NCBI RefSeq assembly: GCF_949628215.1
Contig: NC_134288.1
Span: 10,981,682 to 11,045,681, forward strand
Reading direction: 5' to 3'
Length of the DNA stretch: 64,000 nt
DNA from: Phalacrocorax aristotelis
Taxonomy: Eukaryota; Chordata; Aves; Suliformes; Phalacrocoracidae
The translations under genes and the position numbers were made by a program. Shown piece after piece: positions 1-11,480 of the stretch. Every line of letters starts with the position of its first letter. Within the stretch, counting starts at the first letter, position 1. The notes beneath the pieces were generated by a model. The model did no database searches, was not told the DNA's origin, and worked only from the letters and a program-made list of their open reading frames with translations.

Positions 1-615
1 TCTTTGGTGAATTGGTTTAAAGCTTCACTCTTGATTGACATAATGGGATTTAGGCAAGCTCACGCCCTGAGGAACATGGGTCATTTGAAGTATATACCGC
101 TCAGTGGAGGAGGAAATGTTAACATGGTACATGCCGGCTAGGAAGAAAAATCAAGATAAGGTGAATCATAGAAAAAGCTGCCTCAAAATGAGAGCTATTA
201 GCTACTAGAGTAACTTGTGGGGATGGAATATTTAGGCTATTTAATGGACCATAAATTACATAGGGAATTCTCATGCTTTAACTCAGTAGTCACTTGATTT
301 AAATCTGCTCCTTTCCCTGGCTTCCTATAATTACAGCGTAGCTACCAGCCACATCCCCAGCCACCTGCAGCGGCTGTTCCCGGTGAAAAGGACTCCCAGA
401 TGTTCAACACCTCTCGGTGCCGGGTCCCACATCTATGGGGTCTCTGTGGCAGAGCCACCGTTCCCCCCGCTCCCACCCCACCAGCGGCTCTTGAACCGCC
501 CGGCTGCTTTTTACACTACATCTCTCTTTGTGGAGCTGGGAAAGGATCCAGAGCAGCTGTGTTAGGACCTGTCAATATCAAATCGCAAAGTCATAAGGAG
601 GGAAAATAATCATTG

Positions 616-630
616 TAATAATAATAATAA
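616..630. repeat. (TAA)5 microsatellite
   Basis: Five perfect TAA units seen directly. It is short and of no evident functional significance. Confidence 0.9.
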
Positions 631-1543
631 AGTCATCAACTTGTCTTACCCTCTAACAGAAAAAAGGTTTTGGTTGGAGGTTTGCATTAGTTATAATTTT
701 CTCCAAGCTGATTTCTCCCTGTGATGCCACTATACAGCCTTTAAATGATACTCAGGCAAAATCTCTTCTGACATTCATCTCTGTTTAGAGAGCTCATCCA
801 AAAACAAGAGGCCTTTTCTTCACTTTATTCAGCATCACCACAGCTCGGTTGCCAAGGCATCAGCTTTTGATTCCTGCAGTTTGGCTCTAAGCAGTGATGC
901 CCGACACCTCCTGATCACCATGAGCAGCGAGCCCGGCCATCCCAGCACTGATCCTACAGCCGAGCAGCACCATGTCCGCATGGTGGGACACCCACCTCCA
1001 CTGCCCAGCCTTGGTGGGCTCCTTCCCAAACCTGACATAAGGACCTGCCCTCAAGCTTGATTTGTCAAGGGCAAAAAAGCAGATGGAAAAGACGGGCAAA
1101 ATGATGTTTTGTTAGAACTTGTGCATATATTGCTGCTCAGCCCAAATCACCTTAGGTCTCCCTGCTGAATGGAAAGGGCACATCAAGAAGACCCTGAAAC
1201 AGGAGATCATGAAGCTCTTGATGGGTCAGGAGCAAAGCTGAGGCTGTTGCTCTCTCTCCTGTCTGTTCACTCTCTCACAACACCACCACCTGCACCAGCT
1301 GATGCACCTCTGTCCTCAGATACCCAGACTTTTCTAGCAAGATCATTTCTAGCTGCAAACCCCACCACCCTGAGTCAATCATTTGCATGAGGGCTGAGTT
1401 GTTCTTGGATGAGACGTCTGTTAGCAACCCCTCCTAAGACTGCTGTCCATGCATTGCTGCTGAAGCTGCCAACATTTGTAAATGGCTCCAAATCCAAGTG
1501 TCATCAATGGAAAAAGATGTTTCTCCATTTCTGTTTTTTCCAC

Positions 1544-1558
1544 AAAAAAAAAAAAAAA
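1544..1558 (+). repeat. Poly(A) tract, 15 nt
   Basis: An uninterrupted run of 15 A. No SINE or LINE body is recognisable immediately 5' of it, so it is not called as a retroposon tail. Confidence 0.85.
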
Positions 1559-1679
1559 TAGAAACACCATCTAAGCTGCACAGCACGCTGAGGGAAAGGA
1601 GCAGAGGGAAGTTGGGAAGGGGACAGTGCATCTTGATGCCTTTAAGTCACTCAGATGAAGTTCATTTCTCCTTGTCTGT

Positions 1680-1960
1680 ACAAGGTTGGACTCTCTGCAT
1701 TTTCATGGTAAATTTGTTTACCGAGCCGTTGTTGAAATTCTGGAAGCAGAGAAAATGCATTTGCTCCATAACCTTTCCGGATCTGACAAGTCCTATAAAA
1801 TCTATTAAAGCCTTTAATGAAATCCCCGCTCAGAGCCAGCTCCCATGAATGAATGTGGAATAGGAATTTAAATTAAAATGTTGTTTTTGTTGTCTGTGGG
1901 CTTTAGCCTTGACAGAAATTAAAGGGACAGTTCACATTTTGTGGTATGTTGCTCTCTCCC
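1680..1960. promoter_or_regulatory. AT-rich candidate conserved noncoding element
   Basis: A CpG-poor block with clustered homeodomain-type cores, including TTTAATGA at 1,813-1,820 and an AATTTAAATTAAAAT stretch at 1,865-1,879, next to unique non-repetitive sequence. It has no coding frame of note. The texture resembles vertebrate developmental enhancers. Conservation cannot be measured from one sequence, so this is inference. Confidence 0.3.
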
Positions 1961-4240
1961 TCTAGTTTTCGACCACCACAAAATGGGTCTCCTTGCAGAG
2001 GATGGGTATCTCAATCTCTTTTTCCTCTCACTGAGACTGTGGCCAGTTAGGAGCACTCAGCTGCAAGCACAAAACCTGGTATACTGGATAATTTCAATTA
2101 GAAAAGAATAAATTGCTTAATAGGCAGCACTGTCCTTTAAATAGGATGCAGAACTCTCGTTAGCAAATGGAGGGGTGTTGGTCTGATCTCCCTCTCTGAG
2201 GTGCATGGAGCTGGCCAGGCACAGCGTGCCCTTGCTGCAGGGGTAACCGAAGTGCCAAAAGCACCGTGGTCAAGGGCATCCTCAAACACTTCCCTGTCCC
2301 TCTGCCATCAGCTACCCAGGGCCATGCTGCTGCTCGGCCCCCAAGTCTTGCTGCTACAGAGACACTTCCAAGCAAGCCTCAGTGTGGAGCCTGATGTAAA
2401 TCCATTGGATGTGCCTGGCTTTGCATACCCGAGGATTTAATTTCCATATGTAAATACAGGTCTGCATGTGCAGGGGGGTGTGCAAGCAATTAATTATTTT
2501 TGATCTCCTCTGCACTGAGCAAAGCGAAATATCCTACAGTGAAACGTGTGTCTGAGCCTCAAAAATAAAAGGCTGCTCAGGGCTTTGATTGCCTTCTCCT
2601 AAGCTTGGACCCTGCACCAGCCTAACGCAGCATGGTTCAGGGATTGGGCCAGGGTTATGTGGGTCTCTGATGCCTCTTTCTTCTGGGAAAAGTTGCCAGG
2701 ATTTGCTGGCTTTGGCTTCCCATGGAGTGAAGCCACCAGCTGTCCCTACTGCCTCTTTGGGTGTGTATTTTCCAACAAGAAGTGACAAAGGTGACAAAGT
2801 CTGCATTTGTTCCTTTACCCAGGTTTGCTTCTTTTTGGCATGCTTTGTGTTTACGTATTTGCTCACAACTGCATCAGCTCTTGCCAGCCTCTGCAAGGAG
2901 TCAGTTCTTTACCCAGGAGAAGGAAACCATCCATCCTCCTTTCCTAGGAGCCAAAAACTGCCCCAGCTCTGGACCACCCCAGCTGCAGCTGCTCATCCTT
3001 GGGCTGGGAGCTAACCAGAGGGGGCTGCAAAAGGTACCTGACTCTCTCCATTTTGGGGCTTTGAGCCTTCAGTTACTCTTTTCACAGCTTGCAACTCCTC
3101 CTGTTGGTGTTTCTCCCTTTGTAAGGGCTATTTTTACCCAGGGAGGCCCTTGACACCTGTGCTTCAGCCTGGATTTATCCCATGTGTTGGACTCCCCTTG
3201 CTCTATGTTGATGGAGGGCTGAGGGGTCCCACCCCACGTCTGAAAACCTGTTGAGGGTGCTTGGTCCCCTATGGTACTGACTTGCGGTCAAGGGATATTC
3301 AACTTCTTCTTTCTTTCCTTTTCATGAGGGCTGCTTCCAGAAATGCATCCCCAACTTCCCAAGCTCTCACCGTTCGATGTTAGACTACAGGGGCTCAGCA
3401 CAGGATAGTAACGATTATGAACGAGGCATTACAGGAAGTGTTGCAGATCACAAATAACTGCATAATAAACACGTGTAAACAGCCACTTGGTTCATGGCTG
3501 ATAAATTTCATGGTCTATTTTATCACTGTGTATGAAAAGGAGGAGGGCTCAGGATGCTGCTGGTCGGCAGTGGACCAGTGCTCAGCCCTCTGCGCTGCCA
3601 AAGGTTTGGGTGTGATCCTGACCCACACTCTCCTTTGGTCTATGCTCCAGTTCCTCCAGGCTGGGGGGACAGCTCTGCCTCCAAAGTGTGGCAGGAGACC
3701 AAGGAAAAGGGTGATTTCTGGCATGGGTGGTGTAGCAGAGAGAGGTTTCGTTCTGCAGGATGCTCGGCACACAACCAATAGAAGAGGCAGCTCCTCTCCC
3801 AAGGAGGAGAAAGCAATTGTTGCTTGTATTAAAACCTCTCTGGGTTAGGAGAGCTGCAGTGGGCTGAGCATACCTATGGGCACAGGGATTTTTGCCAGCT
3901 TCATAGGAAACCTTGATCCTGCAGCAAGGCCAAGCTTGGGAAGAGTCTCTCCAGAAGGGAGGATCTTGGAAGACAGGCGAAAACAAGAGTCTGTTTTCAG
4001 TGCAGAAAAGCAGGGGAACTCATTAGTGCAATGTGAAGTGAAACAGAAAATGCTTAAATTTGTTGGCAAAATGGCAGGAGGAGGGAAGGAAATGCTCTTT
4101 CCATGTCAAAGCATTGCTGGAAGGATGGTGAAAAGTTTGTTTTGTATTGGTGGCCGTCAGGCCTTTGCATTTTTCTCCTCTTTCCTCTTTCTTTAACTGA
4201 GGTTATTACAAAGCAATCCATGTTGTTTCTAAAAAAAATC
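1961..4240. other. Noncoding DNA, no gene seen
   Basis: Overlapping frames of 120-143 codons occur on both strands (for example 2,534-2,896 minus and 3,417-3,848 plus). Their translations are low in recognisable structure and contradict each other across strands. None is bounded by convincing acceptor and donor sites. Unique sequence with no repeat recognised. Confidence 0.55.
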
Positions 4241-4243
4241 ATT

Positions 4244-4340
4244 AAGTTTCATTTTCAAAATGTCAAAACAAAATGTTTTGGCATTTCTGAAGTGAAACAT
4301 TTCATTAAAAATGCTGCATCTGAGTGTTTTGACATTTTTT
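4244..4340. repeat. Imperfect inverted repeat / hairpin, possible MITE relic
   Basis: A left arm (about 4,252-4,270, core AAAATGTCAAAACA) is followed after a 3-nt AAA spacer by a near-complementary right arm (4,274-4,290, core TGTTTTGGCATTT). Pairing continues outward, with mismatches, to about 4,244 and 4,300. A second, perfect 14-nt complement of the left arm (TGTTTTGACATTTT) lies at 4,325-4,338. As a result both strands translate to similar short peptides here, which is a hairpin artefact and not coding. An old palindromic transposon (MITE-like) or a hairpin transcript are the two readings. No target-site duplication was identified. Confidence 0.6.
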
Positions 4341-7300
4341 AAATCCGCTCTCCTCCTCCTCCTTCCATTTTCCCAACCTACATTTGTTAGTATTTTTAGT
4401 CCTTCTGAAACTTTATTTTCCAGCAAACATAGCTGTAGTTGTAGTTAAAAAAAAAAAATTGCTGCCTTGTGTATTTTGAAAGCTATAAGCAATGGGAAAC
4501 GTGGGCAGCTGAGGTCGCCACTGTCTTACAACCTCAGTTGTCATTTCCATGGTGCAAAAGGAATGTATAATCATGAAATTTTGTAGTAAGAGATTTATTC
4601 ACTTAGAATCATAGTGGCAAGAGTTCCTCAAATGCAAAAATTGACCTGGTGGTGGGAAGGAAAACTGGAGCAGGTTGGGTTCTGAGTGATGCTGCTGATG
4701 TCCCCTTGCATTCCTCCCACTCCCTTGATGCACCCCTGGTTCGAATGCTGGCTGCACCGGAGCACACAAACAGCTGCGGGGAATTGCCTTGGTGCTCCAG
4801 CCAGGAGATCACATGGAGGCTCGAGGGGGCTGGGCAGCCCTGCAATGCAACAGGGTGAGTTGCTTGCACAGTGCCTGGTGTTTCTCACCTGCCAGCAGCA
4901 GCCACCATGCTGCGAACACTCCTGGTGTGCCCTGGGCATGCAGTGGGGCCCCCCTCCAGCCAGAGCAAACTGCTGATGCTTGGAGGCTATTCAAATATCG
5001 GCTGACTTGAATGCAATCAAAAGCCGCCTTTAAAGCGATGCTTTTTGTGCAGCGGAGGGAATAGCTGGCAGGGCATGCTGCTTGTGGCAGAGTGTGATAG
5101 TCGCCTACAAAGGCTCGAGGTGTTTGTCAAAGGGGACGGGGAAGCCTCTGAAGCCAAGAGAAGCTTTCAAGAGGAGAGCAAGTGAGTGCATGCTCCGGTC
5201 TGCGCTCCATCACTCGGACACAAAAGGATGCGAGGCTCTACTGTATTGCACGCTTGTTGCCACAACCCTGGCATGCAGCAGTTGTACACCCTTCCCCTGC
5301 CAAAACCTTAACACCAGCTAAATTGAAATGAAGAATGTAAGAAAATACGGGGTGCTTATGTTTGCTTTCAAATCACCTGACTCCAGGAGTTCAGGTCTTG
5401 ATAAATATAGACAAGGCAGGCTCAAAATAGCACCGCTTGCTCAGCTGGTGTCACTGCATAAAGAGAGAAATCGCATTTACACAACGTTTACCCTCTTGTC
5501 ACAGCACCTCCCGGTTATCTGCTGGCAGACAAACCAGCACACCCACCAAGAGGTCTGACCAGAGGAGAGGCTTAAACCAAGAAACACCGATTCTAGGTGG
5601 GGATGACGGAATGAGGCAGTTTTGCTGCTGAAACACAAAGGCAGGCTGCAGCAGGCAGCTCTGGGGCTGCCTGGGTCCTGAGCTCTGTCTTTGCCAGTCC
5701 CTGCTTAGTGTGGTGCCATTTCAAGGATTTGGATGAGCCACGCAAGGCTGAGCAGGTTCAATTTGTGAGCATTAATTTCCTGGAAAAAAAACCCTGTAGC
5801 CTTACAAATGTCTGTCTGGAGGTTTTCCCAGGACTTCAGGAAGACCCAGAAGCTGCCTCAGCAGTATAAAATATTGGCAATAATCCTAATCTGCTAAAGA
5901 AAGATCCAGTTTTTTAAATCCAGATCAGCAAGTTACCTTTATGCAAAAATCCCATGCTTGTGCCTGCTGGGAAAACTGCTGGTGGTCTGGCTTGTTTAAG
6001 GACTGTGGTCTCAGCTCTGGTTTCACCATTCCCCAGGCTGGCTGGGCAAGCAGAGCACCGACCAAGGACCTTCTTTCAGTGCTGGCTACCGGCAGCTAGA
6101 TCTAGGCAAGGGGGAAAAACCATTTTTGGTTTGGGAAAAAAAACTTTTTTCCCCTCTTTATAGCTGGATATTTAATTCCCACGTGGTGGGAGTGGATCTG
6201 GATCTTAACAGAGGTGAGCTCCCTGAAAACACCCGGCACCGCTGCTTCAGGGGAAGGCAGTCATGTCCAGGGCTAAGTTTTCCCAGCAAGTACAAACTCT
6301 TTTGCGCTGAGATAACCAGCTTGCAGTAGTGGTCTCCTGCTGAAACCCTCATGGAGGTGAGACACTGGTGGTTTTTACAGGGGCAAGCTCAGGTGTAGGG
6401 AAAGATCCAGGCTGAGACAGCCTGAAAGATGGGTTCATTCAAGGGAAAAAGGGGAAAAACTGCATCTGGTCTCCTCATCCTCTGGATGATCACATTGTTT
6501 TAACAAATACAGTCATTCTTCCAGTGCCTTTAGTGACTAGTTGCCTTCTCAGGGCTGCAATCCCTTTGTCCTGCATCCCTCTGCCCCAGATCTCCCCAGC
6601 AAAGCCAGCCCATGGCTGCACCCATCCAGAGCCTGCACATCTCCCTGGGGCCCTCCACTTCTCCTCTTTTCTAAACAAACATTAAGAAAAAAAGGGTGGA
6701 AGGGAGGTGGTGGTTCAGGAACATAAAGTCCCACAAAGAAAATTATCTTCCTTTCACTTGAGTTTTTTTTTGAAAGCTGCTGGGTTGCAAAGGCAGTTCT
6801 GCTGATTGCAGTTTCACTCTCTGATTATGCAGTAATGGAAGCATCAGAAATCATCAAGCTTCCTTCCTCAATTTGAGCTTGCCCTTCATCCCGTGGTTTC
6901 AGGCTAAGGAGAAAATGGTCATTTGGAAGAGGAAGGGGGGAAAAACACAATATTGTTTATCTCCCTTAAAGTCACAGCTCTTTATTTGCCATTCCCATTT
7001 TACAGCTTGGCCATTTGAAAGATCAATTAGCGACTGCCTTGTACAAGAGCAATAAAACCTTTAACAGGGAAACTTTTCCTCAGGCTGAGAAGTACTTTTC
7101 TGCCCTTCTGAGAGAAAGGGGAAAGGCCAGGTGGTTCTTCAAATAAGGAATTCTCAGGTAAGAAGATAACACAGGTTGTGAAGAGGCTTTCGGACGGGCT
7201 GTCAGACCCCACTCAGTGGTTTCTATGCTGAGGGTTGGCATCAGTGAGCAAGAAATGAGAGGTTTTTGGGGAAAAGCTAGCAGGCTGTTGGGCTGGGGAA

Positions 7301-7879
7301 GTACTGAACTCACTCCTGATCAGAAGCTGCGACAGAAGAGGAAAGCATCTCTTGCCATGGGAGGTTTTGGTGATAGAGATGAACTTTCCTATCCTCTCCC
7401 TTTCCCTGTGCTCATTCTCTAATATTTGGGATCATTTGGGAGGGGTTTAAGCAGTTAAAACAACTGCTTTATGTTTATTCTCTCTGGGGCAAAAGTCTCT
7501 ATTTCAAAGTTTTATAATAGCTGTGCACATTTATGTACCCACAAGGATTTATAGACATCTGTGTAGATGAGGCTGATCAAAAATTCACAAAACAGGCAAC
7601 ATAACTGCAAAACCCAGTCTTAGCGCATTGGAGCTACGCAAAGCCTGGGATTTTGGGGTACTTGAGCTGCAAAGGGTGACCCTGCTGCCTTGGCACCTCA
7701 TCCCTGGGGGAAAGGCAGAGCTTTGGCCATCCTAATGTGCCAGGGACGCCGCTCCTGCTGTCCCTGATGCCCTGGGTGGCTGATGCGGCTGCACCTCTTG
7801 CAAGGGCTGAGCACTTTTCTCTCTCTCTCACTCTCTTTTTTTTTTTTTAAAAAAACCCAACTCCAATCTGTTTGCACTT
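4341..7879. other. Noncoding DNA, no gene seen
   Basis: Mixed-composition unique sequence. Some single splice-donor-like strings occur (AGG|GTGAGT near 4,855 and CAG|GTAAGA near 7,157), but no paired acceptor with an open, GC3-rich frame between them was found. All open frames are about 100 codons or less and overlap on opposite strands. No RNA gene or mobile element recognised. Confidence 0.55.
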
Positions 7880-8200
7880 CTCCCCCCTCCCCATTGCCAT
7901 CCCTTAGGCCTTCTGGGGAAAGAAAGAAACAGCCTCTCTGTTTTTAATCAACCTAATTAGTGTATCTTTAATACAATTAGAGGGAAATTTTACTGCTCCC
8001 CCCCTCCCGGTGTATCAATTAAAGCCCCGCAGTTGCAGGGTAAATTTCTAATCCATTTAGGACTGTCTCCCCCAGGCTCGCATCCCCCTCGTCCTCCTCC
8101 TCCTCCTCCCGCCTGGCAGAGTGTTGCTTCCTCCTCCGTTTTCTTTAGGAGTCTGTTCAAACAGCACATTGTAAGGAGTAAATAAATTACTCTCTGCCCC
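7880..8200. promoter_or_regulatory. AT-rich candidate enhancer with homeodomain and PBX/HOX-like sites
   Basis: Contains CTAATTAG at 7,953-7,960, CAATTAG at 7,974-7,980 and a PBX/HOX-like TGTATCAATTAA at 8,011-8,022 inside about 250 bp of non-repetitive AT-rich sequence, flanked by pyrimidine-rich DNA (T/A run near 7,840-7,855 and a TCC-rich stretch near 8,090-8,110). Motif density is read directly. Enhancer activity and conservation are inferred. Confidence 0.4.
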
Positions 8201-9355
8201 CTTGCCCTCTCCTCCGTGGCAGCCGGCCCTGTTCCAGGCAGCTGCCCTGATTGTACGGGCAGGCGCGGGGGGGAAGGGGTTCGCACAAAGCCAGGGCTGC
8301 GGGGCTGCACGCTCCAGGTCAGGGGGGGTCGTGCTGTTCATCCTTCTTTTCTTCTATTCTTCATCCCCTCTTCTGCATCTTGCTGTTTTTGTTTTCTTTT
8401 TTTCAGGTCTGGGGTGGTTGGGGTGGTTGAGGGTTAGTGTCTGTTTTTGTGGCATGGAGGGGTTTATGCCTGGAGACCCACCGGGTGGATTTTAATCCCC
8501 TTGGGGGTCTGAGTAGGGTGGTGCTGGGTTATGGCCCCACTGCTGCGGTCGCGGCTCCTACCCCCAGGGTGCTGTGTGGGGAGCTGGGGGGGCCCGCTGT
8601 GCCCGGCTGCCTCCCCTTCACACTGCAATTCCCATGTGGAAAAAGCCTTGGGCTTGCCTAAACCCAGAGGGAACAGCCCTGCCCAGTGTCAGCATCCTAC
8701 TATCCATGCTTAGCACCAGTCGGCCCGATCCTGCCCTACGCACCCTGGTCGCAGCTTGGGGAGTGCAAAGTATCAACTGGTGGAGCAGCACCTAAATAGC
8801 AAGAGCGTTTTTTCTTAGGCTTTTGGGTTTTTTTCTTGTTGTAAAGAGGCGGCTGCTGGATCTCCAAAAGCTGACTGAACACCACAAAATGAAAGCCCAG
8901 CCCAGAGACCTGCTTAATAAATACATGTTCATTTGCAAACTCCTGAGAGGGGTTGAGGGCTCTGGCCTGGGACCCCCAGAGTGTGGCACCTTGCGGGGAT
9001 CGAAGCTGGGAGGGAGCTGGGAAGGGGGAGGCAGGAACCAACCTTCTCCCCCTCTTTTTGAATGTGGGCGTAAGAGCTTGCTCGCAGAGGTGAAGAGCGA
9101 AGTGGCGGGTGCCATAAGGCCAGGTGCTGACCCTGCACCACGCCTGGCTGGTGTCCTGGCATGGGGCAACGCCCCAGGAACCCCACTGCAACTAGCAACT
9201 GAGTTGTGCTCCAAAAAAGTCGTGCCAGTGGGTTGTTATTGCCAGTGCAAACACAATTAGTAGCTTTGCTGTTGCTTTTTTGAGGTAGATGGGTGAGACT
9301 TCCCTTCTCTGCATTTCTCTCTGGCTGGCCCATGACTACAAGGTCCTGCCTTTAT
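8201..9355. other. GC-rich noncoding DNA, no gene seen
   Basis: GC-rich but with only moderate CpG. Frames of 134-151 codons on both strands (8,736-9,191 minus, 8,823-9,260 plus, 8,929-9,333 minus) overlap one another almost completely, which is the pattern of stop-poor DNA and not of a gene. No splice-bounded exon found. Confidence 0.5.
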
Positions 9356-9545
9356 GGATCACTGAGTCCCTGCGCTTTCTTAATGAACCTGCGTTTAATG
9401 CTTGACTTCTCTGTGTCATGTTTAATTACAGCAGCTGTAACTTTCTTGTTGGTCGGCTTGAAATAATTTCTAAGTGCTTCTGAGCTTTAGAGCCTTGTTA
9501 TTCTTCTATAATTAGAGTTTTAAGGCTGGTGTGAGCCATCTCTAT
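9356..9545. promoter_or_regulatory. Short AT-rich candidate conserved noncoding element
   Basis: TTTAATTACAG at 9,421-9,431 abuts an E-box-like CAGCTG at 9,430-9,435, and TATAATTAGAG lies at 9,508-9,518. Homeodomain and E-box cores packed this closely are common in developmental enhancers. No coding signature is present. Confidence 0.3.
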
Positions 9546-11189
9546 GAAATACGCAGCCATTTGCTGTGCATGCTTATTGCAAGGCTTCAGGTTTCCGAAA
9601 GATGGGAAAGAGATGCTGTTATCAAAAACCTGTCAGGTTTAGGTGGAAGAAAAGTTGGGCCCAGGGTGCAGGAGGTGGCAGCCGCACTCTGCAGGTGGAT
9701 GGCAGTGGAGCATCTCGCTGAGCATTTCAAAACTCAAATATGACCAAGGAATTGATACAAAAAAATTCCTCAGGGTGTATCTGACACAGGAATGTGGGGT
9801 TTCTTTTGCTTAAGGTTGAGTTTGCTTTCTTTCACCTCTGAATACACTGCTTTTCCCCTGAGAAGGGCTGGGGTTGGGAGGATTTGGGGTTCTTGCTGCC
9901 TCTTCAGGTCCCCTCTGCTTCAGTCTGTGGCTGGTGACCCTCCTGGGAACGGGAGAAAAAAGCGAGATGGGGAGAGGGATGAACATTGGCCAGTGCGAAT
10001 GATCTTAGAAACCTGAGGTGACACTGTGCCTCCCCAGCAGACGATGGGCGAGACAGCAGCCAACTTGAAAAACAAGTGGCCTTTTAGGACCTGCCAACTC
10101 GGGAGAAAAGGGGGCTTTGAGAGGGGTAGATATCGCCCCATTTATACCACATCTGCACTCCCAGCGGAGGGACCGCAAATGTTCCCTCCTCTCAGACTTC
10201 CCCTCTACATTCACTGCCTTTTAAATAAAGGGTTTTATTCCAGTAAAAGTGAAGGGATTGATGTCTTTTTCTTCACTTATGTTCGTGTACCTGTGTTGTC
10301 TGGGCAGCTGTGGTAGGAACTCAAGCACGCGGACCTGCAGCCCAGCTGGAGGGCTTTGTGCTGGCCACGGTGGGGGATTGAGCTGCAGTGACCCCCCAGC
10401 TTTGTCCTTGCTTAGCCTGGGGGGGTCACAAGGACTTCTCAGCTCGGGGACAGCTCCGGCCCATGTGAGTATGGTGTGTTCCCAGGCAACGGCATTGCAG
10501 AGCCAGTGGTGCCACCAGAAGCAAGGTGAGAAGACCACTGGTAACATTTCTAGTTTTGATTAAACTCCTGGATTTCTTCAATTCCCTACAGCTGGAGGGT
10601 CACATTGCCCCAAACTAGGCAGAAGAAGCCACAGCATGTGATGGATGTTGAGTCATCACTGTGGTATGGTCTCAGCTGTGGGTACGTGTGAGACTTGAGC
10701 CCCAGGGCAACCCAGATCCCACAGCATGGGACAAACCTGGGACAAGACTGAACTAGAGATGTCAGGGTAGTGCTGGGTTCACAGGGGCTGGGGCAGCTGG
10801 AGACAGCAAACCCAATGGCCAAAATGCAGCATCTTCTCAACGTGGCTTAGGGCCATCCCCTCGTCCCTTTGGAAAGCAGTTCCTTTGAAGAAAAGGGCAG
10901 CCTGCTGATCCACCCCTAAACAGGGATTAGTCGAAACAGGCAAAGACAAAGTGCTCTGATACATCAATTTATGCTGTAAACTCTTCCTTGAAGCATCTGC
11001 CACAGGCTACATTTGGAGGCAAGGTCCCAAATCCAACAGAGCTCAGGCTGAGCCCATGGCATGGGACCTAGCACTCATGGCTGTGGAGAAGCTCATCTCC
11101 TCGCAAGATCCCCACTGTACTCCTTGCGCAGAGCATTAAGAGGGCGTTCTCCAGCGAGAAGGGGATGGCAGGAGTGACAGTCTCTGAAT
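9546..11189. other. Noncoding DNA, no gene seen
   Basis: Unique sequence of intermediate GC. Frames of up to 108 codons occur on opposite strands over the same interval (10,221-10,563). No splice-bounded exon, RNA gene or mobile element recognised. Confidence 0.5.
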
Positions 11190-11480
11190 TGCAATTTGAA
11201 ACGTTTACAGCCCAGTCAATCCTAATTCATTATTAGCTGTAATTGTTTCAAAGAAAGTGTCCACTGTTATGTAAAATGCAGTCCCAGATGCTCCTAATGG
11301 TTCAGGCTGTCTGATTGCTGTAATTTGCAAAGCTTTTGCCTTTTTTTTTTTTCCTTCCCCTCCCTCTGTAGTTATGATGTGCCTTTTATGAGCCAGCGAG
11401 GAAGAAAGAGAGAAAAGGACGCCATTAGAGGAAAATAATAATGTTGTACCTGAAAGGCCATTAGTGAGTCTCATATGAAA
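11190..11480. promoter_or_regulatory. AT-rich candidate conserved noncoding element
   Basis: Repeated ATTA/TAATT cores between 11,222 and 11,246, further AT-rich sequence to about 11,340, a T-run at 11,341-11,352 and AATAATAATG near 11,435. A 242-codon minus-strand frame (11,205-11,933) runs through it, but its predicted peptide is low-complexity and featureless. I read the block as regulatory DNA and the frame as chance. Confidence 0.35.

Larger units (their letters stand above)
1..1679. other. Noncoding DNA, no gene seen
   Basis: The longest open frames here are 60-73 codons. They overlap on both strands and lack flanking splice signals or any recognisable domain. The only structured element is a short (TAA)5 tract at 616-630, with a 15-nt A run at 1,544-1,558. 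I see no RNA gene or mobile element. Confidence 0.6.

Noticed and set aside
1544..1558. A run as the tail of a retroposon
   Set aside because: No SINE or LINE body or flanking target duplication is visible.
2534..3153. 120-141-codon frames on both strands
   Set aside because: Opposite-strand frames shadow each other and no acceptor/donor pair bounds them.
4244..4340. Coding on both strands (similar short peptides from each strand)
   Set aside because: The similarity follows automatically from the inverted repeat, so it is not evidence of coding.
4600..4630. CR1-tail-like TTAGAATCATAGTGG
   Set aside because: Only about ten bases resemble the CR1 tail motif and no upstream CR1 body is visible.
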